Shown piece after piece: positions 51,375-60,268 of a DNA stretch of 64,000 bases. Both the position numbers and the translations under genes were made by a program. The notes under the pieces are model-generated. The model worked only from the letters and a program-made list of their open reading frames with translations. It searched no databases and had not been told where the DNA came from. Source of the DNA: Gammaproteobacteria bacterium. GTDB lineage: Bacteria; Pseudomonadota; Gammaproteobacteria; Steroidobacterales; Rariloculaceae. Every line of letters starts with the position of its first letter. Within the stretch, counting starts at the first letter, position 1. The stretch is taken from positions 1-64,000 of the forward strand of contig DASVDR010000020.1 in the NCBI GenBank assembly GCA_036381015.1, given 5' to 3'.

Positions 51375-52457
51375 ATGCGACGTCTCGCCGCCCGCCCGCG
51401 CCCGGCTTTTCGACTCCTCGCTGCCGCGGCGCTTCTCGCCCCCGGCCCGGCCACGCTCGGAACGGCGCAGGCTCAGGTCGCCCGCGACTATATCAACATC
51501 GTCGGGTCGTCGACGGTCTATCCGTTCGCGACGGTCGTCGCCGAGCGATTCGGCAGAGCCACGCGCTTCAAGACGCCGAAGGTCGAGTCCACCGGCACGG
51601 GCGGCGGCATCAAGCTGTTCTGCGCCGGCCTCGGCATCGAGCATCCGGATATCGCGAACGCCTCGCGCCGGATCACCGAATCCGAGATCGAGAGCTGCAA
51701 TCGCAACGGCGTCGACGGCGTCGTCGAGTTCGAGATCGGCTACGACGGCATCGTCCTCGCGGCCTCGCGCGAGGCAGAGCCGATGCCGCTGACGCTCCGC
51801 GACGTCTACCTCGCGCTTGCGAAGAACGTGCCCGATCCGGCGGGTGGCCGGCGATTCGTGCCGAATCCTTACCGGACGTGGGCGGACGTCGACCCGGCGC
51901 TGCCGGCCATCGAGATCGAGGTGCTCGGTCCGCCGCCGACGTCCGGGACGCGCGACGCGTTCGTCGAGCTTGCGATGGAGGGCGGATGCGACGCGTTCGA
52001 CTGGATCGCAGCCCTGGACGGCGACGCGCATCGCGCCGTATGCGGCACGATCCGCGAGGACGGCGCCTACATCGAGGCCGGCGAGAACGACAACCTGATC
52101 GTGCAGAAGCTCGACTCGAACCCGGCCGCCGTCGGTGTCTTCGGCTACAGCTTCCTCGAGCGGAACGTCGATCGCGTTCGCCCGCTCTCGATCGACGGCG
52201 TCCGGCCGTCGTTCGAGACGATCTCCGACGGGACCTATCCGATCGCGCGCCCGCTCTATTTCTATGTCAAGAAGGCGCACGTGGGCGTCATTCCCGGCAT
52301 CGAGGGGTATCTTCGCGAGTTCATGGGCGAGACGGCCGCCGGCGACTTCGGCTACCTCTCCGAGCTCGGCCTCGTGCCGCTGCGGGACGTCGAGCGCCGC
52401 CAGATGCTCTCGCGCGTCGAGTCGCTCGAGATCCTCACGGTCGCCGACGTGCGCTGA
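51375..52457 (+). CDS. pstS: Phosphate ABC transporter substrate-binding protein
   Basis: This 360-residue periplasmic protein has a signal peptide (about 1-36, ending TLGTAQAQ). It has the PstS-type N-terminus DYINIVGSSTVYPFATVVAERFG split over two strands, STGTGGGIKLFC (phosphate-binding Ser/Thr-Gly loop), GVDGVVEFEIGYDGIVLA and PPTSGTRDAFVELAM (second phosphate loop). It belongs to the longer SphX-like branch. It delivers phosphate to PstCA. Only about 50 bp separate it from the divergent dapE start, so the promoter, and any Pho box, must lie there or within dapE. GTG 51372 is an alternative start. Confidence 0.92.
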   Translation: MRRLAARPRPAFRLLAAAALLAPGPATLGTAQAQVARDYINIVGSSTVYPFATVVAERFGRATRFKTPKVESTGTGGGIKLFCAGLGIEHPDIANASRRITESEIESCNRNGVDGVVEFEIGYDGIVLAASREAEPMPLTLRDVYLALAKNVPDPAGGRRFVPNPYRTWADVDPALPAIEIEVLGPPPTSGTRDAFVELAMEGGCDAFDWIAALDGDAHRAVCGTIREDGAYIEAGENDNLIVQKLDSNPAAVGVFGYSFLERNVDRVRPLSIDGVRPSFETISDGTYPIARPLYFYVKKAHVGVIPGIEGYLREFMGETAAGDFGYLSELGLVPLRDVERRQMLSRVESLEILTVADVR

Positions 52458-52475
52458 CCGCGAGCTCCCCCGCCC

Positions 52476-53861
52476 GTGACGTCCTCCACCGTCCTGATCG
52501 CGCTCGTCGCTCTCACCGCGCTGTCGTACGTGCTCGGCCGGCAGCGCGCAATCGCCGCGGCGATCAACGCGCCGAGGCGGGCGTCGCACTCGCTGCCGGG
52601 CTACTACGGCGGCTACGTTGCGCTCTGGTGCCTGCTGCCGACGCTCGCGCTCTTCGCAATCTGGCACGTCGTGGAGCCGGTCGTGCTGCGGCAGGCGGTT
52701 TTCGATTCGCTCCCCGCGGAGCTGCGCGCGCTTCCGGAGGACCGGCTCGGCCTCGTCTTCAACGACGTGCGCAATCTCGTCGAAGGCAACTTCGTGTTCC
52801 GCGAGCCGGGACCCGCGGTGACGGCCGCCGCCGAGCGGTATGCCGAGCTGCGCGAGACGAGCCGTCAGCTTCTCGCGGGCACGATGCTCGTGGTCGCGCT
52901 CGCGTCGGCCGGCTTCGCGTTCCGGCGCGTGCGCCCGCAGTTCCGCGCCCGCAACCGGGTCGAGAAAGTCATCGAGCACCTGCTCGTCGCGGCGTCGACC
53001 GTCGCGATCCTGACGACGATCGGCATCTTCTTGTCGGTGCTGTTCGAGGCGCTGCGGTTCTTCCGCCAGGTCTCGCCGATCGACTTCCTGTTCGGCCTCC
53101 ACTGGAGCCCGCAGACCGCGATCCGTCCCGACCAGATCGGCTCCTCGGGCGCGTTCGGCGCGATTCCGCTGTTCGCCGGCACGGTGCTGATCTCCGGCAT
53201 CGCGATGCTCGTCGCGGCCCCCGTCGGGCTGATGTCGGCGATCTATCTGTCCGAGTACGCGCACCGCCGCGTGCGCAGCTTCGCGAAGCCGCTGCTCGAG
53301 GTGCTCGCCGGCATTCCGACCGTCGTGTACGGCTATTTCGCGGCGCTCTGGGTCGGGCCGTACATCCGCCGGATCGGCGAGGCCGTGGGGCTCGACGTCG
53401 CGTCGGAAAGCGCGCTCGGCGCGGGTCTCGTGATGGGCATCATGATCATTCCCTTCGTCTCGTCGCTCTCGGACGACGTGATCAACGCGGTGCCGCAGGC
53501 GCTGCGCAACGGCTCCTACGGCCTCGGAGCGACCCGCTCCGAGACGATCCGGCGCGTCGTGCTGCCCGCCGCGCTGCCCGGCATCGTCGGCGCGCTGCTG
53601 CTCGCCGTGTCGCGCGCGATCGGCGAGACGATGATCGTCGTGATGGCCGCGGGGCTCACGGCGAATCTGACCGCGAATCCGTTCGAGGCGGTGACGACGG
53701 TCACCGTCCAGATCGTGACGCTGCTCGTCGGCGACCAGGAATTCGACAGCGCGAAGACGCTCGCGGCGTTCGCGCTCGGGCTCGTGCTGTTTCTCGTGAC
53801 GCTTGCGCTGAACGTCGTCGCGCTGAAGGTCGTGCGCCGATACAGGGAACAATATGAGTGA
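52476..53861 (+). CDS. pstC: Phosphate ABC transporter permease PstC
   Basis: This 461-residue permease has two N-terminal spans and a periplasmic insert (about 75-125) longer than in E. coli PstC. Six spans with the permease loop EVLAGIPTVVYGYFAALWVGP and the EAA-type segment ALRNGSYGLGATRSETIRRV follow. It pairs with PstA to form the phosphate channel. GTG at 52476 is the start. The 3' end overlaps pstA by 8 bp, showing tight operon structure. Confidence 0.92.
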   Translation: MTSSTVLIALVALTALSYVLGRQRAIAAAINAPRRASHSLPGYYGGYVALWCLLPTLALFAIWHVVEPVVLRQAVFDSLPAELRALPEDRLGLVFNDVRNLVEGNFVFREPGPAVTAAAERYAELRETSRQLLAGTMLVVALASAGFAFRRVRPQFRARNRVEKVIEHLLVAASTVAILTTIGIFLSVLFEALRFFRQVSPIDFLFGLHWSPQTAIRPDQIGSSGAFGAIPLFAGTVLISGIAMLVAAPVGLMSAIYLSEYAHRRVRSFAKPLLEVLAGIPTVVYGYFAALWVGPYIRRIGEAVGLDVASESALGAGLVMGIMIIPFVSSLSDDVINAVPQALRNGSYGLGATRSETIRRVVLPAALPGIVGALLLAVSRAIGETMIVVMAAGLTANLTANPFEAVTTVTVQIVTLLVGDQEFDSAKTLAAFALGLVLFLVTLALNVVALKVVRRYREQYE

Positions 53862-55191
53862 CGAGCGGCAGGCGGGCCCGGCAGCGGGCGACGAGGCGAA
53901 CGGCGCGGTCAATCGCGAGGCGACGAAGGAGCGCGTTGCGGAGGGGCTCGCGCGCCGCTACCGGCGCGAGCGGATCTTCAAGCATCTCGGGCTCGCGGCG
54001 ATGCTCGTCGGGCTCGTGTTCCTCGGCATCTTCTTCTACACGCTGATCGCCAACGGTCATACCGCGTTTCGCCAAACTCGCATCCTGCTCGATGTCAGGC
54101 TCGATCCCGAGGTGATCGACCCGGAAGGCACGCGCGATCCGATCGCGCTCGAGACGGCGAATTACCAGCGGCTCGCCCGCGCCGCGCTCGAGGCGCTCGT
54201 CCCGGGTGTCACCGAGCGCTCGGAGCGGCGCGAGCTTTACGCGCTTCTGAGCCCCGGCGCGGGCCTCGAGCTGCGCAACTTCGCGCTCGAGGATCCGAGC
54301 CGGATTGGCGACTCCGTGAGCCTGTGGCTTCTCGCGGACGACGACGTCGACATGCTCGTCAAGGGCTACGCCCGCCGCGACCTTCCGGAAGCGCTGCGCC
54401 GACTGTCGAATCGCCAGATCGAGTGGGTCGAGGCGCTCGACGCGAGCGGGCGCGTGTCGCTCCGGTTCAACCGCTACTTTTTCACGTCCGGCGACTCGCG
54501 GGACCCGGAGCTCGCCGGCATCTGGGGCGCGGCCGTCGGCTCGTTCTTCATGCTGCTCGTGACGCTGCTCCTGTCGTTCCCGCTCGGGGTGGCCACCGCC
54601 GTTTATCTCGAGGAGTTCGCGCCGCGCAACCGTTGGACCGACCTGATCGAGGTCAACATCAACAATCTCGCGGCCGTGCCGTCGATCGTCTTCGGTCTGC
54701 TCGGGCTTGCGCTCTTCATCAACCTCTTCGGGCTGCCGCGCTCGGCGCCGCTCGTCGGCGGCCTCGTGCTGACGCTGATGACGCTGCCGGTGATCATCAT
54801 CGCGTCGCGCGCCGCGCTGACGGCGGTGCCGCCGTCGATACGCGAGGCCGCGCTCGGTCTCGGGGCATCGAAGATGCAGACGGTGCTGCACCACGTGCTG
54901 CCGCTCGCGCTTCCGGGAATGCTCACCGGCACGATCATCGGCATGGCGCGTGCGCTCGGCGAGTCCGCCCCGCTTCTGATGATCGGAATGGTGGCATTCA
55001 TCGTCGACGTTCCGCAGACGCCGCTCGATCCCGCGAGCGCGCTCCCGGTGCAGATTTTCCTTTGGGCCGACAGCCCCGAGCGCGCCTTCGTCGAGCGCAC
55101 GTCGGCCGCGATCCTCGTGCTGCTCGCGTTTTTGCTGCTGATGAACGCCGCGGCGATCCTCCTGCGCAAGCGCTTCGAGCGGCGCTACTGA
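53854..55191 (+). CDS. pstA: Phosphate ABC transporter permease PstA
   Basis: This 445-residue permease has a basic cytoplasmic N-terminus (KERVAEGLARRYRRERIF), one span (about 48-68) and a large periplasmic domain (about 75-220, partly DUF3333-like). Five spans follow with GVATAVYLEEFAPRNRWTDL, NINNLAAVPSIVFGLLGLAL and IREAALGLGASKMQTVLHHV (EAA loop). The long N-terminal extension is seen in many proteobacterial PstA proteins. The start overlaps pstC. Confidence 0.92.
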   Translation: MSDERQAGPAAGDEANGAVNREATKERVAEGLARRYRRERIFKHLGLAAMLVGLVFLGIFFYTLIANGHTAFRQTRILLDVRLDPEVIDPEGTRDPIALETANYQRLARAALEALVPGVTERSERRELYALLSPGAGLELRNFALEDPSRIGDSVSLWLLADDDVDMLVKGYARRDLPEALRRLSNRQIEWVEALDASGRVSLRFNRYFFTSGDSRDPELAGIWGAAVGSFFMLLVTLLLSFPLGVATAVYLEEFAPRNRWTDLIEVNINNLAAVPSIVFGLLGLALFINLFGLPRSAPLVGGLVLTLMTLPVIIIASRAALTAVPPSIREAALGLGASKMQTVLHHVLPLALPGMLTGTIIGMARALGESAPLLMIGMVAFIVDVPQTPLDPASALPVQIFLWADSPERAFVERTSAAILVLLAFLLLMNAAAILLRKRFERRY

Positions 55192-55226
55192 CGCGGATCG
55201 AGCCGGCAGCAATGGAGTAGACTGCG

Positions 55227-56117
55227 ATGCGAGTCTTTCGAAGGCAGGCGAACGAAGACATGACGTCGACCGCGCCGCGTCCGGCGTCCGGGCAAGCGGC
55301 TGCGCCCGCGGCCGCCGGGCCGGAGCCGACCTACCGTACCGTCGGGGACTTCACAGCCGCGAACCCGATCATCACCGCGCGCGATGTCAACGTGTATTAC
55401 GGGGACAAGCACGCGATTCAGCACGTGAATCTCGACATCGGCGTGAACGAGGTCATCGCGCTGATCGGGCCGTCGGGGTGCGGGAAGTCCACGTTCCTCC
55501 GATGCCTGAACCGGATGAACGACACGATCGAATCCGCCCGCGTGACCGGCGAGATCAAGCTCTACGACGAGGACATCCACGCGCGGCAGATGGATGTCGT
55601 GATGCTCCGCGCGCGCGTCGGCATGGTCTTTCAGAAGCCGAATCCGTTTCCGAAATCGGTCTACGACAACGTCGCCTACGGTCCGCGCATCCACGGCCTC
55701 GCCCGGGACCGCGCGGAGCTCGACAGGATCGTGCAGACGAGCCTCGAGCGCGCCGGTCTCTGGTCGGAGGTGAAGGACCGCCTCGAGGAGCCCGGCACGG
55801 GTCTCTCCGGCGGGCAGCAGCAGCGGCTCTGCATCGCGAGGACGATCGCCGTGAGCCCCGAGGTGATCCTGATGGACGAGCCGTGCTCGGCGCTCGACCC
55901 GATCGCGACGGCGCGCATCGAGGACCTGATCGACGAGCTGAAGCGCAACTACGCGATCGTGATCGTCACGCACTCGATGCAGCAGGCCGCCCGCGTCTCG
56001 CAGCGCACCGCGTACTTCCATCTCGGCAAGCTCATCGAGGTCGGCCCCACCGACGAGATCTTCACGAACCCCCGCCACAAGCTGACCGAGGACTACATCA
56101 CCGGCCGCTTCGGCTGA
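55227..56117 (+). CDS. pstB: Phosphate ABC transporter ATP-binding protein
   Basis: This 296-residue ATPase has [20 protein letters not shown] (Walker A), [20 protein letters not shown] (Q loop, PstB-specific), [19 protein letters not shown] (signature), [13 protein letters not shown] (Walker B) and [12 protein letters not shown] (switch His). The QKPNPFP and CSALDPIAT blocks are diagnostic for PstB. It closes the pstSCAB operon without phoU, which lies 6.5 kb upstream. GGAG lies 9 bases before ATG 55227; ATG 55260 is an alternative. Confidence 0.95.
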   Translation: MRVFRRQANEDMTSTAPRPASGQAAAPAAAGPEPTYRTVGDFTAANPIITARDVNVYYGDKHAIQHVNLDIGVNEVIALIGPSGCGKSTFLRCLNRMNDTIESARVTGEIKLYDEDIHARQMDVVMLRARVGMVFQKPNPFPKSVYDNVAYGPRIHGLARDRAELDRIVQTSLERAGLWSEVKDRLEEPGTGLSGGQQQRLCIARTIAVSPEVILMDEPCSALDPIATARIEDLIDELKRNYAIVIVTHSMQQAARVSQRTAYFHLGKLIEVGPTDEIFTNPRHKLTEDYITGRFG

Positions 56118-56182
56118 AAAAGGTGTCAGACACCTTTTCCCGATAATCGTGTCTGACACCATTTTCCCCGCCAGACACCATT
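56116..56182. repeat. REP-like cluster after pstB, locus 7
   Basis: GGTGTCAGACACC (56122-56134), CGTGTCTGACACC (56148-56160, centre 26 bp further) and a half copy AGACACC (56173-56179) lie with A/T tracts between pstB and the next ABC transporter. They separate the two operons and may terminate pst transcription. Confidence 0.85.
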
Positions 56183-56217
56183 TCCCCCCATTTTCCCGGT
56201 TGCGCTATAAAGGCGGC

Positions 56218-57060
56218 ATGGCCCGGCCGGACTCATCGGAGGGCGGCGGCACGTCGCGCGCGATCGTCGAGCTCGAAGGGGTGACGAAGCGCTACGGCGC
56301 GGCCGCGGCCGTCGCCGGCGTCACGCTGAGCGTGCCCGAGGGGCAGTTCCTCGCGATCGTCGGCGCTTCCGGTTCCGGCAAGACCACGACGCTGAAGACG
56401 ATCAACCGGCTCATCGAAGCCGACGAGGGCGTGATCCGTGTGGCGGGCGACCGCGTCACGGCCCTCCCGCCGCACGTCCTGCGGCGCAAGATCGGCTACG
56501 TCTTCCAGGGCATCGGTCTCTTCCCGCACATGACCGTCGGCGAGAACATCGGCATTACGCCGCGGCTCGCCGGATGGGCGAAGGCCGACGTCGAGGCGCG
56601 CGTGCTCGAGCTGCTCGACCTCGTCGACCTGCCCCGGGAGCACGCGCGGCGGATGCCGGCCGAGCTCTCGGGCGGTCAGCGGCAGCGGGTCGGCGTCGCG
56701 CGCGCGCTCGCGGCCGGCCCCCGAATCATGCTGATGGACGAGCCCTTCGGCGCGCTCGACCCCGTCACGCGCGACGCGCTCGGCAGGGAGTACCGGCGCC
56801 TCCACGAACGCATGCGGCTCACGACGCTGATGGTCACGCACGACGTCCTAGAGGCGGTGCTGCTCGCCGACCGCATCGTCGTCATGCGCGCCGGCACGAT
56901 CGTCGCCGACGGCTCGCCGCACGATCTCCTCCGCGATCATCCGGACGAAGGCGTGCGCGAGCTGATGGAGATGCCGCGCCGGCAGAGCGAGCGCGTGCGC
57001 GCATTGCTCGACGCGATTCCGGCGTCGTCGCCGCCCGCGCGCGGGCAGGCGGCGCCGTGA
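56218..57060 (+). CDS. Osmoprotectant/quaternary-amine-type ABC transporter ATP-binding protein
   Basis: This 280-residue ATPase of the OpuCA/OsmV group has VGASGSGKTTTLKTINRLIEAD (Walker A, with the TLKTINRLI block of this group), VFQGIGLFPHMTVGENI (Q loop), ELSGGQRQRVGVARALA, IMLMDEPFGALDP and LMVTHDVLEA. The C-terminal CBS pair of OpuCA is absent. ATG 56218 follows AAAGGCGG; an upstream ATG reads into repeat sequence. The stop overlaps the permease start by 4 bp. Confidence 0.88.
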   Translation: MARPDSSEGGGTSRAIVELEGVTKRYGAAAAVAGVTLSVPEGQFLAIVGASGSGKTTTLKTINRLIEADEGVIRVAGDRVTALPPHVLRRKIGYVFQGIGLFPHMTVGENIGITPRLAGWAKADVEARVLELLDLVDLPREHARRMPAELSGGQRQRVGVARALAAGPRIMLMDEPFGALDPVTRDALGREYRRLHERMRLTTLMVTHDVLEAVLLADRIVVMRAGTIVADGSPHDLLRDHPDEGVRELMEMPRRQSERVRALLDAIPASSPPARGQAAP

Positions 57061-58661
57061 GCGATCAGCTCGCCGCGGCGTGGCGCGTGCTGCCGGACTA
57101 TCTCGGGCAGCACGTGCTGCTCAGCGCATCGGCGCTCGCGCTCGGCATCTCGATCAGCCTGCCGCTGACGATTCTCGCGCTGCGCCGCGCGCGCGTGCGC
57201 TGGCTCGTGCTCGCGTTCGCGAGCTTGGTGCAGACGATCCCGAGCCTCGCGCTGCTCGCGCTGTTCTACCCGCTCCTGCTCGCGCTCTCCGTCCTCGCCG
57301 CGCGCGTCTTCGGCGACGGCTTCTCCGCGCTCGGCTTCCTGCCGTCGCTGCTCGCGTTGACGCTTTACTCGATGCTCCCGATCATCCGCAACGGCGTCAC
57401 GGCCGTCCTCGGGTTGAATCCGGCGATCATCGAGGCCGCGCGCGGCGTCGGCTTCACCGACCGCCAGCGGCTGTTTCGGGTCGAGCTGCCGCTCGCGGCG
57501 CCGATGCTGATGGCGGGCGTGCGGACATCGGCCGTCTGGGTGATCGGCGCCGCCACGCTGTCGACGCCCGTCGGCCAGACGAGCCTCGGCAATTACATCT
57601 TCACGGGGCTGCAGATCGAGGACTGGGTTTCGGTTCTCTTCGGCTGCGCCGCGGCCGCGCTGCTCGCGCTCGCGGTCGATCAGCTGCTCGGTCTGATCGA
57701 GTCCGGCACGGCGACGCGCCGCCGCGGCCGCGTCGTCGCCGGCGCCGGGATCCTGCTCGCCGGCGTCGCGGCCGCGCTCGCGCCGCGGCTCGATGCCGGC
57801 TCTTCGGCCTCCGCACGACCCTACGTCGTCGGTGCGAAGAACTTCTCCGAGCAGTACATTCTCGCGGAGCTGATCACCGGGCGTCTCGCCCGGAGCGGCA
57901 AGCCTGTGTCGAAGCGCGTCGGCTTGGGCTCGGTGATCGCGTTCCGCGCGCTCGCGAGGAACGAGCTCGACGTGTACGTCGACTACTCGGGGACGGTCTG
58001 GGCGAACATCATGCACCGCGCGGACACGCCGCCGCGCGACCAGGTGCTGCGCGAAATGCGCGAATGGCTGCGCCGCGAGTACGGCGTGACGCTGCTCGGC
58101 ACGCTCGGCTTCGAGAACGCTTACGCGCTCGCGATGCGCCGCGAGCAGGCGGAGCGGCTCGGCATCGAGACGATCGCCGATCTCGCGGCGCACGCGCCGA
58201 GCATGACGATCGGCGGCGATTTCGAGTTCTTCGCCCGGCCCGAATGGGAGGCGATACGCTCGGCCTACGGCCTGCGGTTCGCCGAGCGGCGCCAGTTCCA
58301 ATCGACCTTCATGTATCGCGCCGCCGCGAGCGGCGAGGTGGACGTGATCTCGGCCTTCTCGAGCGACGGACGCATCGCCGCCGAGGATCTGATCGTGCTC
58401 GAGGATCCCCGCAATGCGATCCTGCCGTACGACGCGATCGTGCTCGTCGCGCCCGCGCGCGCCGACGATGCGGCGCTTCTCGGCGCGCTCCGGCCGCTGA
58501 TCGGCGCGATCCCGATCGACGTGATGCGCGAAGCGAACTGGCGAGTGGATCGCGACGGGGACAAGCTCACGCCGGCGGCCGCGGCGCGATGGCTCGAGTC
58601 GCAGATCGAGACTCTCGAAACCGCCGCGGCCGCCCGCGACTCGGCGCCCGCCCGGCGCTGA
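57057..58661 (+). CDS. Fused permease/substrate-binding protein of an osmoprotectant-type transporter
   Basis: This 534-residue protein starts with GTG overlapping the ATPase stop. Residues about 1-220 form an OpuCB-type permease with six spans (PSLALLALFYPLLL, LYSMLPIIRNGVTAVLGLNP, IEAARGVGFTDRQRLFRVELP as EAA loop). Residues about 255-520 form an OpuAC-type binding domain (VVGAKNFSEQYILAELI, LGSVIAFRALARNELDVYVDYSG, IGGDFEFFARPEW, ISAFSSDGRIAAEDLIVLED). Such fusions import glycine betaine, choline or related compounds; EgtU, which takes ergothioneine, has the same layout. The ligand cannot be read. Confidence 0.88.
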   Translation: MSDQLAAAWRVLPDYLGQHVLLSASALALGISISLPLTILALRRARVRWLVLAFASLVQTIPSLALLALFYPLLLALSVLAARVFGDGFSALGFLPSLLALTLYSMLPIIRNGVTAVLGLNPAIIEAARGVGFTDRQRLFRVELPLAAPMLMAGVRTSAVWVIGAATLSTPVGQTSLGNYIFTGLQIEDWVSVLFGCAAAALLALAVDQLLGLIESGTATRRRGRVVAGAGILLAGVAAALAPRLDAGSSASARPYVVGAKNFSEQYILAELITGRLARSGKPVSKRVGLGSVIAFRALARNELDVYVDYSGTVWANIMHRADTPPRDQVLREMREWLRREYGVTLLGTLGFENAYALAMRREQAERLGIETIADLAAHAPSMTIGGDFEFFARPEWEAIRSAYGLRFAERRQFQSTFMYRAAASGEVDVISAFSSDGRIAAEDLIVLEDPRNAILPYDAIVLVAPARADDAALLGALRPLIGAIPIDVMREANWRVDRDGDKLTPAAAARWLESQIETLETAAAARDSAPARR

Positions 58662-58686
58662 GCCTGGCGCCGCGCGGGCTCGGGCC

Positions 58687-59628
58687 TCAGTCGGCGATCC
58701 GCTTCGCCTCGGCCGTGCCGAGCACCTCCGCGTGACCAATCTGCCGAGGCCGCATCAGCAGCGGATGGGCGAGCACGGCCGCGAGGATGATCGCGACGCC
58801 GAAATAGAAGAGCCCGGTGAGCTCGCGCTGCTCGCCGAGCAGCGGGATCGCGAGCAGGATCGCGTACACGGGCTCGAGGTTCACGGCGAGCTGCGCCGTG
58901 AACGCGCTGATGTGCCGCAGCGCGACCAGCGACAGCGCGAACGGCAGCAGCGTGCAGGCGAGCGACAGCGCGAGCAGCAGGAGCATGTCGCTCGCGCCCG
59001 GCAGCACGAACGGCGCCTCGGCGAATGCCGGCGAGACGCGGGCCGCGGCCGGTGCGAGCAGCGTGAGCACGGCCGTGCCGGCGCCGAGCTCGATCGCCGT
59101 GACCGCGAGCGGATCGGCGTGCGCGACGAGACGCTTGTTCAACGATCCGAACACCGCGACCAGCAGCGCCGAGACGGCGCCAACGGCGATACCGGCGCGC
59201 ATCCCGTGCGGCACGCCGCCGACGACGAGGGCCACGCCCGGGACGACCGCGACGCCGAGCGCGAGGTCGCGCCGGGAGAACGCGGTGCCGGCGAGCCGCG
59301 GCTCGACGAGCGCCGTGAACGCGGTGGCGAGCGCGATGCAGGTGGCGGCGACGGAGGCGTTCGCGAGCTTCACGGCGCCGTAGAACGTGAGCCAATGCAG
59401 CGCGACGAGCACGCCGATTCCGGAATAGGCGGCGACGAGGCGAAGCGGGAGCGCCCGCAACGTGCGCCACACGCGCGGCAGAAGCGCGAGCGCGGCGATG
59501 ACGATGATCATCCGCCACCAGACGAGCGGCAGCGCGGGCAGGCTGATCAGCCGGCCGAGGATCGCCGTGAAGCCCCAGAGCAGCACGCACGCATGAATCT
59601 GGACGAGCGCGGTGGTGGCCGAGGTCAT
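58687..59628 (-). CDS. EamA/DMT-family transporter
   Basis: This 313-residue protein has ten membrane spans in two EamA repeats (about 5-140 and 155-290). Repeat 1 includes LWGFTAILGRLISLPALPLVWWRM and ANASVAATCIALATAFTALVEP, and repeat 2 includes TLLPFALSLVALRHISAFTAQLAVNLEPVYAILLAIPLLGE. Family members export metabolites or amino acids. The substrate is unknown. It converges on the ABC transporter with 25 bp between stops. Confidence 0.88.
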   Translation of the reverse strand: MTSATTALVQIHACVLLWGFTAILGRLISLPALPLVWWRMIIVIAALALLPRVWRTLRALPLRLVAAYSGIGVLVALHWLTFYGAVKLANASVAATCIALATAFTALVEPRLAGTAFSRRDLALGVAVVPGVALVVGGVPHGMRAGIAVGAVSALLVAVFGSLNKRLVAHADPLAVTAIELGAGTAVLTLLAPAAARVSPAFAEAPFVLPGASDMLLLLALSLACTLLPFALSLVALRHISAFTAQLAVNLEPVYAILLAIPLLGEQRELTGLFYFGVAIILAAVLAHPLLMRPRQIGHAEVLGTAEAKRIAD

Positions 59629-59738
59629 CGATGCCGGGTCATCGATGCTCGGTCGGGCGCGTACGCTTCGGGCGCGGCCCCGGGGCCGGCGATCGCCGGC
59701 CCCCGCGGCCGCCGAGACGGAAGGTCGTCAGGCGGGCA

Positions 59739-60209
59739 TCAATCCGCTTCGTCCGCGAGGAAGACCTCCCCGGTCTCCGGGGTGCAGCCGCCTTCCGGCA
59801 GCGCGTTCCCGCACTTCACGATGGAGCCGCCCTGGCGCGCGAGCGCGCCGAAGTTCCGGCCGTCGCGCAGCGGGTTCAGCGTCACGGTCATGATCGTGCC
59901 GATCGGGAAGCTCTTGACCGTCACGCCCTGCCGCGCGATCTGCGCGGCCGGCCCGGTCTCGACGCCCCACACGACCGGCTTGCCGTCCTCACCGGTCATG
60001 GTCTTCCCGTCCGGACCGACCAGCTCGAAGATCAGCTGAGCGTGATTGGCACCCGGGATGAAGCGGGTCAGCTTGCCGGTCAACGTCATCTTCTTCGACT
60101 GGTCGTACATCGCGAAGGAATGGTGCGCATCGGCGGGGGCCGCCATGAGGCCGGCGACGAGGGCCGCGGCGCCTGCGGCCGCAAGAAGCCTGATCGACGA
60201 GGTGTTCAT
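59739..60209 (-). CDS. DUF6152 family secreted protein
   Basis: This 156-residue protein has a signal peptide (about 1-29, cleavage after APADA) and mature start HHSFAMYDQSKKMTLTGKLTRF, the hallmark of DUF6152. The remainder is a small beta barrel-like domain (HAQLIFELVGPDGK, GTIMTVTLNPLRDG) with two Cys near the C-terminus (KCGNALPEGGC). The function is unknown. It follows a larger secreted protein by 59 bp on the same strand, a pairing that suggests a joint periplasmic role. Confidence 0.8.
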   Translation of the reverse strand: MNTSSIRLLAAAGAAALVAGLMAAPADAHHSFAMYDQSKKMTLTGKLTRFIPGANHAQLIFELVGPDGKTMTGEDGKPVVWGVETGPAAQIARQGVTVKSFPIGTIMTVTLNPLRDGRNFGALARQGGSIVKCGNALPEGGCTPETGEVFLADEAD

Positions 60210-60268
60210 CAACTGATTCGCTCCGTTCGCTGTCGGTTCCGTATGATTAGAGTACGTTTCGCGCCCGA

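Noticed and set aside
49875-53912. Minus-strand open frame of about 1345 codons over dapE, pstS and pstC
   Set aside because: It is a shadow of well-identified genes. Its composition is Arg/His/Glu-rich without domain motifs.
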